From IMG/VR virus record IMGVR_UViG_3300031772_000300, positions 1 through 23,011 of that record: a stretch of 23,011 bases of DNA. One strand, written 5' to 3'. Made by a program: the position numbers and the translations under genes. Source of the stretch: a virus. Within the stretch, counting starts at the first letter, position 1. Every line of letters begins with the position of its first letter. Below the pieces are notes generated by a model, which saw only the letters and a list, made by a program, of their open reading frames with translations, had not been told where the DNA came from and did not search any database. Below are positions 7,091-13,158 of the stretch, piece by piece.

Positions 7091-7102
7091 TTGAGGTATA
7101 AA

Positions 7103-7270
7103 ATGAAATTTAGATATGATGTAACAGACGGGAACGAATGGAGAACTGAAATATTAGATACCGATAATATCGCCAATGACTCTGGTGTTGAATTAGATAT
7201 TATAATGATCGAGCAATATTTAAGATTAGTATATGGATTAAATAATATTAAAAACATAGAAGAGGTATAA
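7103..7270 (+). CDS. Small acidic hypothetical protein
   Basis: 55 residues beginning MKFRYDVTDGNEWRTEILD and ending NIKNIEEV. The ATG has GAGGT eight bases upstream. The protein is acidic and has a likely C-terminal helix (VELDIIMIEQYLRLVYGL). No motif is recognised. It ends one base before the next start, whose 14-base initiation sequence is identical to its own (GAGGTATAAAATGA). Confidence 0.55.
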   Translation: MKFRYDVTDGNEWRTEILDTDNIANDSGVELDIIMIEQYLRLVYGLNNIKNIEEV

Positions 7271-7271
7271 A

Positions 7272-7454
7272 ATGACAAATACTCAAAAAGTACAGTTAAA
7301 CATTCTCAAAGAAATGGCAGACAAGCAGGTCATAACATCAATTGACTATTCGACGTATGAAGGATTAGTCGAGATCAGCAAGAAAGAAGATCGAAGCATA
7401 AGAAAAATAGTGAGGAGGTTAATCATTGAACACGTTAAAAATTATAGCTATTGA
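7272..7454 (+). CDS. Ribbon-helix-helix-like small protein, possible regulator
   Basis: 60 residues beginning MTNTQKVQLNILKEMADKQV. The C-terminal half (YEGLVEISKKEDRSIRKIVR and on) has the spacing of a CopG/Arc ribbon-helix-helix domain: a helix with E-x-x-KKEDRS, a turn, then the helix IRKIVRRLIIEHVKN. It could bind DNA as a dimer and act as a regulator of the early region, perhaps on the nearby repeats, but no target is proven. The ribosome site is GAGGT. Its 3' end overlaps the next gene by 29 bases. Confidence 0.6.
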   Translation: MTNTQKVQLNILKEMADKQVITSIDYSTYEGLVEISKKEDRSIRKIVRRLIIEHVKNYSY

Positions 7455-7602
7455 TCGACTTGCAAGGTCTCTTCGGTCACGGCTTGACACGATCGATCAA
7501 GACCGTGTCAAGGAAATCGAGTTTTTACTCCGCCGGTTGAGAGTGTCGAGTCAAGAAGAAAAACCAACGGTTATAAAATGCGGTTCTTATTATAATAATT
7601 GA
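7426..7602 (+). CDS. Small basic protein with TTG start
   Basis: 58 residues starting at TTG (7426) with a strong GAGGAGG site seven bases upstream; no ATG is available near it in frame. The sequence MNTLKIIAIDRLARSLRSRL continues as a charged helix (TIDQDRVKEIEFLLRRLRVS). The protein is basic and helical, and may bind nucleic acid. It overlaps the previous gene by 29 bases and ends ten bases before the next ATG. A pair of competing hairpins lies inside it. Confidence 0.5.
   Translation: MNTLKIIAIDRLARSLRSRLDTIDQDRVKEIEFLLRRLRVSSQEEKPTVIKCGSYYNN
7478..7512 (+). other. Two overlapping, mutually exclusive hairpins within a small gene
   Basis: CTTGACACG (7483-7491) pairs perfectly with CGTGTCAAG (7504-7512). 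Alternatively CACGGCTTGA (7478-7487) pairs with TCAAG-A-CCGTG (7497-7507, one bulge). The arms overlap, so only one can form at a time. Confidence 0.5.
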
Positions 7603-7611
7603 GGTGGTGAA

Positions 7612-7788
7612 ATGGATGAGTTAATTTATGCAACAAAAGAGAATGTAAAGCGGTTTGAAATGTCAGAGATGAGGCGCCGGATATACTGGCACTTGACGCA
7701 AAAGGCCGGAGTTGATGCAATCGAAGCGCGGCTGGTTTACCTAAATTTAATATTGAGAATTGATAAGGTGAAGAAAGATGGAAAATAA
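7612..7788 (+). CDS. Small hypothetical protein upstream of ERF
   Basis: 58 residues beginning MDELIYATKENVKRFEMSEM, with GAGGTGG seven bases before the ATG. Mostly helical, basic centre (RRRIYWHLTQKAG). No motif recognised. It overlaps the ERF recombinase start by 11 bases and is probably coupled to it. Its role is unknown. Confidence 0.55.
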   Translation: MDELIYATKENVKRFEMSEMRRRIYWHLTQKAGVDAIEARLVYLNLILRIDKVKKDGK

Positions 7789-8392
7789 AATTTATTCAAA
7801 AATTATCGAGATCAGCCGCGAGATAAAGCCGATCTTAAAAAACAGAAAGAACGTGCAGCAGGGGTATGTATTCAGAGGTATCGATGACATGTATAATAGC
7901 CTTCAGCCTCTATTATCATCCGCTGGTGTGTTCGTATCGTCTAAAGTTACTGACTCAAAACGTGAAGAGAGGCAAAGTCAAAAAGGCGGGTTACTGCTAT
8001 GGACGATCTTGACTGTTGAGTTTACATTCTGGGCGGAGGACGGTTCAAGCGTCGCTTGTACGATGATCGGAGAGGCGATGGACTCTGGAGACAAGGCTTC
8101 AAATAAAGCCATGAGTACGGCGCTTAAATATGCCCTCATGCAAATGTTCATGATACCGACAGATGAACAGATTGACACGGAATATGAAAGTCATGAGCCA
8201 GTTTCTAAACAAATAAAAGAACGCGGAAACATCGAGGAAGCAATGCGAGAACTCGACAAACAAACACCTGATAGTATCGGAGCGACAGCAAAAAGATTAA
8301 ACTATAATTACGAATGGACAAATGATGAAAAATTAAAACTCAGGGATATTTGCTCAATAAAAATAGCAGAATTTAAGGAGGCCGCAAAATGA
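7778..8392 (+). CDS. erf: ERF-family single-strand annealing protein
   Basis: 204 residues. The N-terminal two thirds match the ERF recombinase pattern: GYVFRGIDDMYNSLQPLLSS (about 29-48), a hydrophobic strand segment (LLLWTILTVEFTFWAEDGS) and the signature GEAMDSGDKASNKAMSTALK (98-117) followed by YALMQMFMIPTDE. The variable C-terminal part is acidic and helical. ERF proteins bind ssDNA and anneal complementary strands, helping phage DNA circularise and recombine without RecA. The gene is followed at an ATGA overlap by 8389. It probably belongs to the early replication/recombination operon. Confidence 0.9.
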   Translation: MENKIYSKIIEISREIKPILKNRKNVQQGYVFRGIDDMYNSLQPLLSSAGVFVSSKVTDSKREERQSQKGGLLLWTILTVEFTFWAEDGSSVACTMIGEAMDSGDKASNKAMSTALKYALMQMFMIPTDEQIDTEYESHEPVSKQIKERGNIEEAMRELDKQTPDSIGATAKRLNYNYEWTNDEKLKLRDICSIKIAEFKEAAK

Positions 8393-8829
8393 ACGATATA
8401 ATACCAATTGATATATCAAGCGACATCGTGCGTCATCCGGAAAATTACCCTGATGAAATGGTCGTAGCGGCAACGCTGAACATCAAAGAGATAATTAACC
8501 AGGCGTATGAAGCTAAGAAGCGCCTTGAACATCACATCATTAAGCGCATGGATGAAGAGCAAGCCAGCAAATTATTTTTCAATGACGGGTCAGGTCGTGA
8601 GCTGGTCGCAACTCTCAGGAGCGGGCCGGTCGAATGTAAAGAAAAAAACATTGACCTGATATTCGAGCAGATCGGATTCCAGCCGATTGAGATCGGGGAT
8701 TATGTTTTTAAACCAAGCTGGACGAAAGCAAAAGAAGCGGCGAAGGTCGGCGGTGAAAAGAAAATACTCATTGAAAAGTATTTTAAATCCGGTGAAAAGA
8801 AACTTGTAATTGATGAGGTGAAGAAATGA
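8389..8829 (+). CDS. Hypothetical protein linked to ERF
   Basis: 146 residues beginning MNDIIPIDISSDIVRHPENY; ATGA overlap with ERF and GGAGG upstream. A long helix (EIINQAYEAKKRLEHHIIKR) is followed by GSGRELVATLRSGPVECKEK and a C-terminal basic region. Proteins of this kind often sit beside phage annealing proteins, but no enzyme motif is seen and the family is not recognised. A role in phage recombination or in protecting DNA ends is an inference from context. It overlaps the next gene by 4 bases. Confidence 0.6.
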   Translation: MNDIIPIDISSDIVRHPENYPDEMVVAATLNIKEIINQAYEAKKRLEHHIIKRMDEEQASKLFFNDGSGRELVATLRSGPVECKEKNIDLIFEQIGFQPIEIGDYVFKPSWTKAKEAAKVGGEKKILIEKYFKSGEKKLVIDEVKK

Positions 8830-9086
8830 ATTTTTCATACAAAGTAATTTTGGAGATTCCAGTCCGTGTACAGGTCGAAGGATTCTCACACGGGACGCTA
8901 CCAACTCAAGAATTCCCCGGATACCCTGAAGAGTGGGACGATTTCAAAGTCATGCTTGGCAAAGTTGACATTACAGATTACCTGCCGCGTGAGGTGCTAA
9001 ACTCGATCATCGATGAGATCCCGGAGCAGGCGCGGGAATATGAATTTGATTTAATGGTAAGCAAAGATGAGTCAAGAAGTAGTTAA
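8826..9086 (+). CDS. Small acidic hypothetical protein
   Basis: 86 residues beginning MNFSYKVILEIPVRVQVEGF; GAGGTG upstream, ATGA overlap with the preceding gene. Net acidic, with a beta-rich N-terminus and a helical C-terminus (PREVLNSIIDEIPEQAREYE). No known motif. It overlaps the zinc-ribbon ORF at 9067 by 20 bases and is probably part of the same transcript as ERF. Confidence 0.6.
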   Translation: MNFSYKVILEIPVRVQVEGFSHGTLPTQEFPGYPEEWDDFKVMLGKVDITDYLPREVLNSIIDEIPEQAREYEFDLMVSKDESRSS

Positions 9087-9186
9087 GTGTCCGCTGTGCG
9101 GGGCAGAGTGTGAGCGGTACGAATATAAAGAATGGATTGTTCACACTTGCCCGAAGTGCAGCTATAAACAACAAATAAAAAAATAA
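9067..9186 (+). CDS. Zinc-ribbon mini-protein
   Basis: 39 residues. Two knuckles, CPLC (residues 8-11) and CPKC (28-31), plus Cys15, separated by a Glu/Tyr-rich linker (ERYEYKEWIVHT), make a typical rubredoxin-like zinc ribbon. It begins within the last codons of the previous gene. A weak GCAAAG precedes the ATG. Role unknown; such tiny ribbons often bind nucleic acid or partner proteins. Confidence 0.6.
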   Translation: MSQEVVKCPLCGAECERYEYKEWIVHTCPKCSYKQQIKK

Positions 9187-9191
9187 ATGGA

Positions 9192-10577
9192 ATGATTATG
9201 GAATACGAAGAGTTTTTAAAATCAAAAAGTCAATCAGGAACTCAGACGGGTTTTGATCCGGTGTTCATGCCTGACTTTCTTTTTGATTTTCAGAAAGCCT
9301 TGATTGAATGGGCGGTTAAAAAAGGAAAGGCCGCGATATTTGCAGATTGCGGCCTCGGAAAGTCTCCGATGGAATTAGTCTGGGCGCAAAATATAGTTGA
9401 AAAGACAAATGGAAACGTATTGTTATTAACGCCTCTTGCGGTTGGAATTCAAATGGAGAGAGAATCAAAAAAATTTAATATTGATGCATCACGATCAAGA
9501 GATGGAAAAATACACGGTAAAATAACAATAACAAATTATGAACAATTGCAACATTTTAATCCTGATGATTTTTCAGGAATAATTTGTGACGAATCGTCTA
9601 TACTGAAAAATTTTGATGGTAAGACAAAAAATCTTATAAATATTTTTTCAAGAAAAATACAGTATAGACTTCTTGCAACAGCGACAGCCGCGCCGAATGA
9701 TTTTATTGAACTCGGGACATCCAGTGAGGCGTTAGGTTATCTTGGTTATATGGATATGCTCGGAAAGTTTTTTAAAAACGATCAAAATAACTGCGCTACA
9801 AATAGGCGCGGGAGGTTTACCGATGCGACGAAATGGAGACTCAAGGGTCATGCTCATGAATATTTCTGGCGATGGGTGACGAGCTGGTCGAGAGCAATGA
9901 GAAAACCGTCTGACATGGGTTTTGATGATACAAATTATAATCTTCCTGATTTAATTGAATATGATCATAATCTCAAAGTTGACGGGAGGTTTGTTGATGG
10001 AACTCTTCCCGGTTTTGTTCTTCCGGCAAATGGACTAAAAGAACAGAGAGATGAGAGGAGGGCCACGATAAAAGACAGATGCGAGAAGGCAGCAGAGATC
10101 GCAAATAATACAAAAGATTTTGCAGTTGTTTGGTGCAACTTAAATGATGAAGGTGATTTACTTGAAAAACTTATTCCTGATTCTATACAGGTTAGCGGAA
10201 AAGATGACGATGATAAAAAAGAAAATAAACTTTTTAACTTTTCATCTGGAAAAAACAGAGTTTTGATTACAAAGCCGAAGATCGGAGCATGGGGTTTGAA
10301 TTGGCAACATTGCAACCATGTTATATTTTTTCCATCTCATTCTTATGAACAATATTATCAAGCGATAAGAAGATGCTGGAGGTTTGGTCAAAAAAGAAAA
10401 GTAAAAGTTGATTTGATTTATTCTCAGGGTGATGAAAATATTATTTCAAATTTGAAAAGAAAACAGAATCAGGCAGAAGAGATGTTCGAAAACCTTGTAA
10501 AGGAAATGAATAATTCATTACATATCAACAATATTAAAATATTTGAAAATAAAATGGAGGTTCCGTCTTGGCTATAA
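9192..10577 (+). CDS. SNF2/superfamily 2 DNA helicase
   Basis: 461 residues. Helicase motifs appear in order: a Q-like FDFQ (31-34), Walker A DCGLGKS (52-58), a DEAD-type box CDESS (132-136), ATATAAPND (162-170), GLNWQHCNHVIFF (368-380) and motif VI QAIRRCWRFGQKRK (390-403), which is typical of SNF2-like phage helicases. An ATG six bases downstream is an alternative start. It is followed by a DNA methyltransferase gene whose TTG start lies in its last codons, a pairing seen in several phage genomes. Likely a DNA translocase or remodeller working with that methyltransferase or in replication. Confidence 0.85.
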   Translation: MIMEYEEFLKSKSQSGTQTGFDPVFMPDFLFDFQKALIEWAVKKGKAAIFADCGLGKSPMELVWAQNIVEKTNGNVLLLTPLAVGIQMERESKKFNIDASRSRDGKIHGKITITNYEQLQHFNPDDFSGIICDESSILKNFDGKTKNLINIFSRKIQYRLLATATAAPNDFIELGTSSEALGYLGYMDMLGKFFKNDQNNCATNRRGRFTDATKWRLKGHAHEYFWRWVTSWSRAMRKPSDMGFDDTNYNLPDLIEYDHNLKVDGRFVDGTLPGFVLPANGLKEQRDERRATIKDRCEKAAEIANNTKDFAVVWCNLNDEGDLLEKLIPDSIQVSGKDDDDKKENKLFNFSSGKNRVLITKPKIGAWGLNWQHCNHVIFFPSHSYEQYYQAIRRCWRFGQKRKVKVDLIYSQGDENIISNLKRKQNQAEEMFENLVKEMNNSLHINNIKIFENKMEVPSWL

Positions 10578-11542
10578 AAACACAAAAAATTACAAATCAA
10601 TACGCTATTTATAATGGCGATTGTATCGAGGTTATGGCGGATATGCCAGATGAATCAATAGATCTATCAGTATATTCTCCGCCGTTCGGAGGACTTTATC
10701 ATTATTCAAGTTCTGAGAGGGATTTATCAAATGCGGATAGTTATGAAGATTTTTTTAATCATTATGATTTTGTAGTAAAAGAACTATCAAGGATAACAAA
10801 GAATGGTAGATGCACCGCCGTTCATTGTATGGACGTGCCGTCTGGAAACTCTGGAGGTGATCATCTTGTTGATTTTCCCGGAGATATAATTCGATTGCAT
10901 GAAAAAAATAATTTTCATTATATCGCTCGTCATGCAATCTGGAAAGAGCCGTTAGCCGTTAGAAATAGAACAATGCAAAAAAATCTTGCACACAAAACAG
11001 TAGTTGATGATTCTATAAATTGTGGTGTCGCAAGCGCGGATTATCTTTTGATATTCAGAAAACATGGTGAAAATATTATTCAAGTTAATCATCCGACAGG
11101 TCTTGAGTATTATTCAGGAGAAAGAAAAATTCCAGATGAATTGATGTCATTCAAAAATTATTCAGGAAATCAAATTGAGAATAGATATTCTCATTGGATA
11201 TGGAGACAGTACGCTTCGAGTTTTTGGGATGATATCAGAATAGATCATGTTCTAAAATTTAAAGAAGCGCGAACAGATGAAGATGAAAAACACGTGCATC
11301 CATTGCAACTTGATGTAATAAATCGTGTTATTGTTTTAAGAACAAATCCGGGTGAAATTGTATTCACTCCGTTCATGGGTGTAGGTTCTGAAGTTTATGG
11401 ATCTGTTTACAATGGACGTAAAGGTATCGGTGTTGAGCTAAAAGAAAGTTATTATAATCAGGCAGTTAAAAATCTTGAAAATGTTAAACTTTATAAAGAT
11501 ATGGATGTACAGTTGACGTTGGAGGATTCAATTGCAATCTAA
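10568..11542 (+). CDS. DNA methyltransferase, SPPF type (N4-cytosine or N6-adenine)
   Basis: 324 residues with a TTG start and a good GGAGG site seven bases upstream. Motif IV is SPPF (37-40, in YSPPFGGLYHY) and motif I comes late: TPFMGVG (267-273), followed by GRKGIGVELKESYY. This order (catalytic motif first, SAM motif last) is the beta class. SPPF is common in N4-cytosine enzymes but also found in N6-adenine ones, so the base cannot be stated. The usual DPF(x)GSG is replaced by TPFMGVG, which may alter activity. No restriction nuclease gene is adjacent; self-protection of phage DNA is the likely use. Confidence 0.85.
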   Translation: MAIKTQKITNQYAIYNGDCIEVMADMPDESIDLSVYSPPFGGLYHYSSSERDLSNADSYEDFFNHYDFVVKELSRITKNGRCTAVHCMDVPSGNSGGDHLVDFPGDIIRLHEKNNFHYIARHAIWKEPLAVRNRTMQKNLAHKTVVDDSINCGVASADYLLIFRKHGENIIQVNHPTGLEYYSGERKIPDELMSFKNYSGNQIENRYSHWIWRQYASSFWDDIRIDHVLKFKEARTDEDEKHVHPLQLDVINRVIVLRTNPGEIVFTPFMGVGSEVYGSVYNGRKGIGVELKESYYNQAVKNLENVKLYKDMDVQLTLEDSIAI

Positions 11543-11744
11543 AAAGTTTAGCTTAATCGAATCAGTAGTCAATGTCTTAGTTGGTTACTTTGTATCAATG
11601 ATATCACAGGTAATAATATTCCCTGTGTTCGGAATAGTTACAACGATCAAAGATAATTTAATGATCGGATTGTTTTTCACTGCGGTATCAATAGTTAGGT
11701 CTTATATTTTAAGGCGCATATTTAATAAAATTAAAGAGGTGTGA
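11532..11744 (+). CDS. Small two-span membrane protein (DUF7220-like)
   Basis: 70 residues, TTG start with GGAGG seven bases upstream, overlapping the methyltransferase by 11 bases. Two hydrophobic helices (VVNVLVGYFVSMISQVIIF and LMIGLFFTAVSIVRSYIL) are followed by a basic tail (RRIFNKIKEV). The layout and the ESxxNVxVGY...IFPxFG pattern resemble the small phage family DUF7220, recalled from memory and not checked. No function is established for it. Confidence 0.6.
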   Translation: MQSKKFSLIESVVNVLVGYFVSMISQVIIFPVFGIVTTIKDNLMIGLFFTAVSIVRSYILRRIFNKIKEV

Positions 11745-11746
11745 AA

Positions 11747-11899
11747 ATGAAAAATACTCAAAAAGTATTAACAGGATTGGTTAATGTTGTTTTTGTAGTA
11801 ATCGCTTCAATTTTGATCGGTAGTGAGTACGGTTTAAAGATTGGCACAGCAGTGGGTTTGTTGGCATGGTCATTATTGCCATTGATTGAAAAAAAATAG
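11747..11899 (+). CDS. Small two-span membrane protein
   Basis: 50 residues beginning MKNTQKVLTGLVNVVFVVIA. Two hydrophobic helices (about 8-24 and 30-47) are linked by SEYGL and followed by a short acidic/basic end (EKK). The initiation site AGGTGTGAAAATGA is identical over 14 bases to that of the next gene. Holin-like in shape, but it is far from the lysis region, so this is only a shape comparison. Unknown function. Confidence 0.55.
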   Translation: MKNTQKVLTGLVNVVFVVIASILIGSEYGLKIGTAVGLLAWSLLPLIEKK

Positions 11900-11910
11900 G
11901 AGGTGTGAAA

Positions 11911-12102
11911 ATGAGATTCAACATTGACAGAAAAGGTGATGGATTTGTTTCAATCGAAATGTTTATTTCATTATACGGTAAAAAGTTTATGATGTACTGG
12001 GAGTTTAACATCACGCCACAATTTGAGATTTCAAGGACTAATGATTATTACTGTATCATTTTTAAATTTTTAATTTTCGGGCTCGAAATAACTTTTAGAT
12101 AG
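11911..12102 (+). CDS. Small hypothetical protein
   Basis: 63 residues beginning MRFNIDRKGDGFVSIEM. AGGAGG lies seven bases before the ATG at 11911; the in-frame GTG at 11905 would be too close to that site. Mostly beta-strand with aromatic residues (WEFNITPQFEIS, then IIFKFLIFGLEITFR). It may be a small beta-sheet protein, with the last segment hydrophobic. No motif is recognised. Confidence 0.55.
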   Translation: MRFNIDRKGDGFVSIEMFISLYGKKFMMYWEFNITPQFEISRTNDYYCIIFKFLIFGLEITFR

Positions 12103-12114
12103 GAGGTAGTTAAA

Positions 12115-12279
12115 ATGTATTGTGAGAACTGTAAACAGGTAGTTCAGGAACATCGTATCATCGGAGTTGGCACGCTGATCGCTGCAATCGTTACCGGAGG
12201 GTTATGGCTGATCGCTATCATGATGTATAACAAGAGATGTCCGATATGCCACGACACACGATTCAGAACAGGAGAATGA
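12115..12279 (+). CDS. Membrane protein with split zinc ribbon
   Basis: 54 residues. CENC (3-6) and CPIC (42-45) flank a glycine-rich transmembrane segment (VGTLIAAIVTGGLWLIAIMM). Two CxxC pairs around a hydrophobic loop recall LITAF-like and other membrane zinc-ribbon proteins in which the ribbon holds a membrane hairpin. AGGAGG precedes the ATG by nine bases. Function unknown. Its stop overlaps a 20-codon ORF. Confidence 0.6.
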   Translation: MYCENCKQVVQEHRIIGVGTLIAAIVTGGLWLIAIMMYNKRCPICHDTRFRTGE

Positions 12280-12338
12280 GTGGTAATAAGATTAAAACAG
12301 GAAAATGGAAACTCAGAAAAATAGGAGAAAAAGCCTGA
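12276..12338 (+). CDS. Putative 20-residue basic micropeptide
   Basis: ATGA overlap with the upstream stop, with GGAG just before the ATG. The peptide MSGNKIKTGKWKLRKIGEKA is strongly basic. The length is within chance for such DNA; the only support is the coupled start and the absence of other use of this 60-base gap. Confidence 0.3.
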   Translation: MSGNKIKTGKWKLRKIGEKA

Positions 12339-12339
12339 T

Positions 12340-12579
12340 ATGAAAAAAGTTAGAATAGAAAATATTCACAAAAATCCTAGAAATAAAGGAACTAAACTTG
12401 AAAATTATTTTTATGCTCAATTAAAAGACACTGAAACAAATAAACTTCTTATTTGTGCTGGATTAGATTATATTCTAGAAGCGATTATTGAAAGAGAGTA
12501 TGTTTTAGAAAATGGTCCACAAACAAGAGACGTGGAACTAGGATATGTTAATGTTAATAATGGAATAATAGGAGGATAA
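12340..12579 (+). CDS. Hypothetical protein
   Basis: 79 residues beginning MKKVRIENIHKNPRNKG, with AGGAG about 12 bases upstream. N-terminus basic, remainder mildly acidic, with a helix (AGLDYILEAIIEREYVLEN) and a beta-like end (RDVELGYVNVNNG). No recognised motif. It is one of a run of small accessory genes between the methyltransferase and replication modules. Confidence 0.55.
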   Translation: MKKVRIENIHKNPRNKGTKLENYFYAQLKDTETNKLLICAGLDYILEAIIEREYVLENGPQTRDVELGYVNVNNGIIGG

Positions 12580-12584
12580 AAATT

Positions 12585-12770
12585 ATGGCAAAATGGCAAC
12601 TTGTAACATCAACAACATGGATGGGAACAGAACAATACCATGATATCGATGGAGACTATGAGACAGAGGAAGAAGCTCTTGAATCGTTCGGAGGAAATGA
12701 TGAAGCATATTTGCAAGCGCTGGAAGATCATTGCCCTGAATATCATATTAAAAAAGTTGATGGAGAATGA
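12585..12770 (+). CDS. Small acidic hypothetical protein
   Basis: 61 residues beginning MAKWQLVTSTTWMGTEQYHD, with AGGAGG upstream. Strongly acidic (DIDGDYETEEEALESFGG). The pattern of an N-terminal strand followed by an acidic helical centre is common among small phage proteins that mimic DNA or bind host proteins, but this is only a general resemblance. ATGA overlap with the next gene. Confidence 0.55.
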   Translation: MAKWQLVTSTTWMGTEQYHDIDGDYETEEEALESFGGNDEAYLQALEDHCPEYHIKKVDGE

Positions 12771-13024
12771 AGATGAGTAACGAGCCTGTAGTAATTTATT
12801 TACATGACCGTGATGATTTTTTCGGTGAAAATGCGCACAGAGATAATACAGTGCAATGGTCGGAAACATCTGTTGCTGATGATGATTATCAGTACATCAG
12901 GAGCACGACAGGACTGTTTAATTTCTTTATGTGGTTCAGAGCGAACGGAGAAAAGTATGTCAATCTGCCGGTCGAAAAAATGATTGAAACGTACTTAAAA
13001 AGTATTGACAAAAACGAAAGCTAA
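12767..13024 (+). CDS. Hypothetical protein before the structured RNA
   Basis: 85 residues beginning MKMSNEPVVIYLHDRDDFFG, overlapping the previous stop (ATGA), with GGAG upstream. Acidic N-terminal half (SETSVADDDYQYIRS) and an aromatic central segment (LFNFFMWFRANGEKYVN). No recognised motif. Its 3' end contains the -35 box of the promoter at 13005-13033, so expression of gene and RNA may interact. Confidence 0.55.
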   Translation: MKMSNEPVVIYLHDRDDFFGENAHRDNTVQWSETSVADDDYQYIRSTTGLFNFFMWFRANGEKYVNLPVEKMIETYLKSIDKNES

Positions 13025-13033
13025 TTATACAAT
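13005..13033 (+). promoter_or_regulatory. Near-consensus sigma70 promoter of the structured RNA
   Basis: -35 TTGACA (13005-13010, six of six) and -10 TACAAT (13028-13033, five of six) with the optimal 17-base spacer. Expected start at about 13040-13041, exactly at the base of the first RNA hairpin. Confidence 0.8.
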
Positions 13034-13040
13034 TTAATTA

Positions 13041-13146
13041 GTTGATGTAACTGGACCGACATCAAAAAAGAATGAGACCATTTTGATGAGCGCCGCGTCC
13101 AGCCTTCAGGTAAAACTGAAGGGGCGTTCTTCAAAGTGGTTTTTTT
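13041..13146 (+). ncRNA. Candidate structured small RNA or leader with pseudoknot and terminator
   Basis: About 106 nt from the predicted start to the end of a T-run. P1: TTGATGT (13042-13048) pairs with ACATCAA (13059-13065) around a ten-base loop. P2: CCATTTTGA (13078-13086) with TCAAAGTGG (13131-13139). P3: GAGCGCC (13088-13094) with GGCGTTC (13123-13129). P4: CCTTCAG (13103-13109) with CTGAAGG (13116-13122). The P1 loop holds CTGGAC (13051-13056), complementary to GTCCAG (13097-13102) in the eight-base bulge between P3 and P4, so a six-pair pseudoknot is possible. It contains no ORF with a ribosome site and matches no RNA family I recognise. It could be a free sRNA or a regulatory leader of the initiator gene. 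Confidence 0.7.
13078..13146 (+). terminator. Extended intrinsic terminator ending the structured RNA
   Basis: Helices P2-P4 stack into 23 base pairs interrupted by one T-T mismatch and one 8-base bulge, directly followed by TTTTTTT (13140-13146). Read-through would be needed to express the initiator gene from the upstream promoter. Confidence 0.75.
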
Positions 13147-13158
13147 ATGGAGAAAATT

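Noticed and set aside
8590-8904. 104-codon ORF on the - strand
   Set aside because: It lies opposite two well-started, coupled + strand genes, has no ribosome site and shows no recognisable domain. The other - strand ORFs (for example 9965-10315 and 14766-15104) fail for the same reasons.
13081-13129. TTGATGAG in the structured RNA considered as a hammerhead ribozyme core
   Set aside because: The required CUGAUGA is not exact and no GAAAC box is placed opposite it. The bases are used instead by helices P2 and P3.
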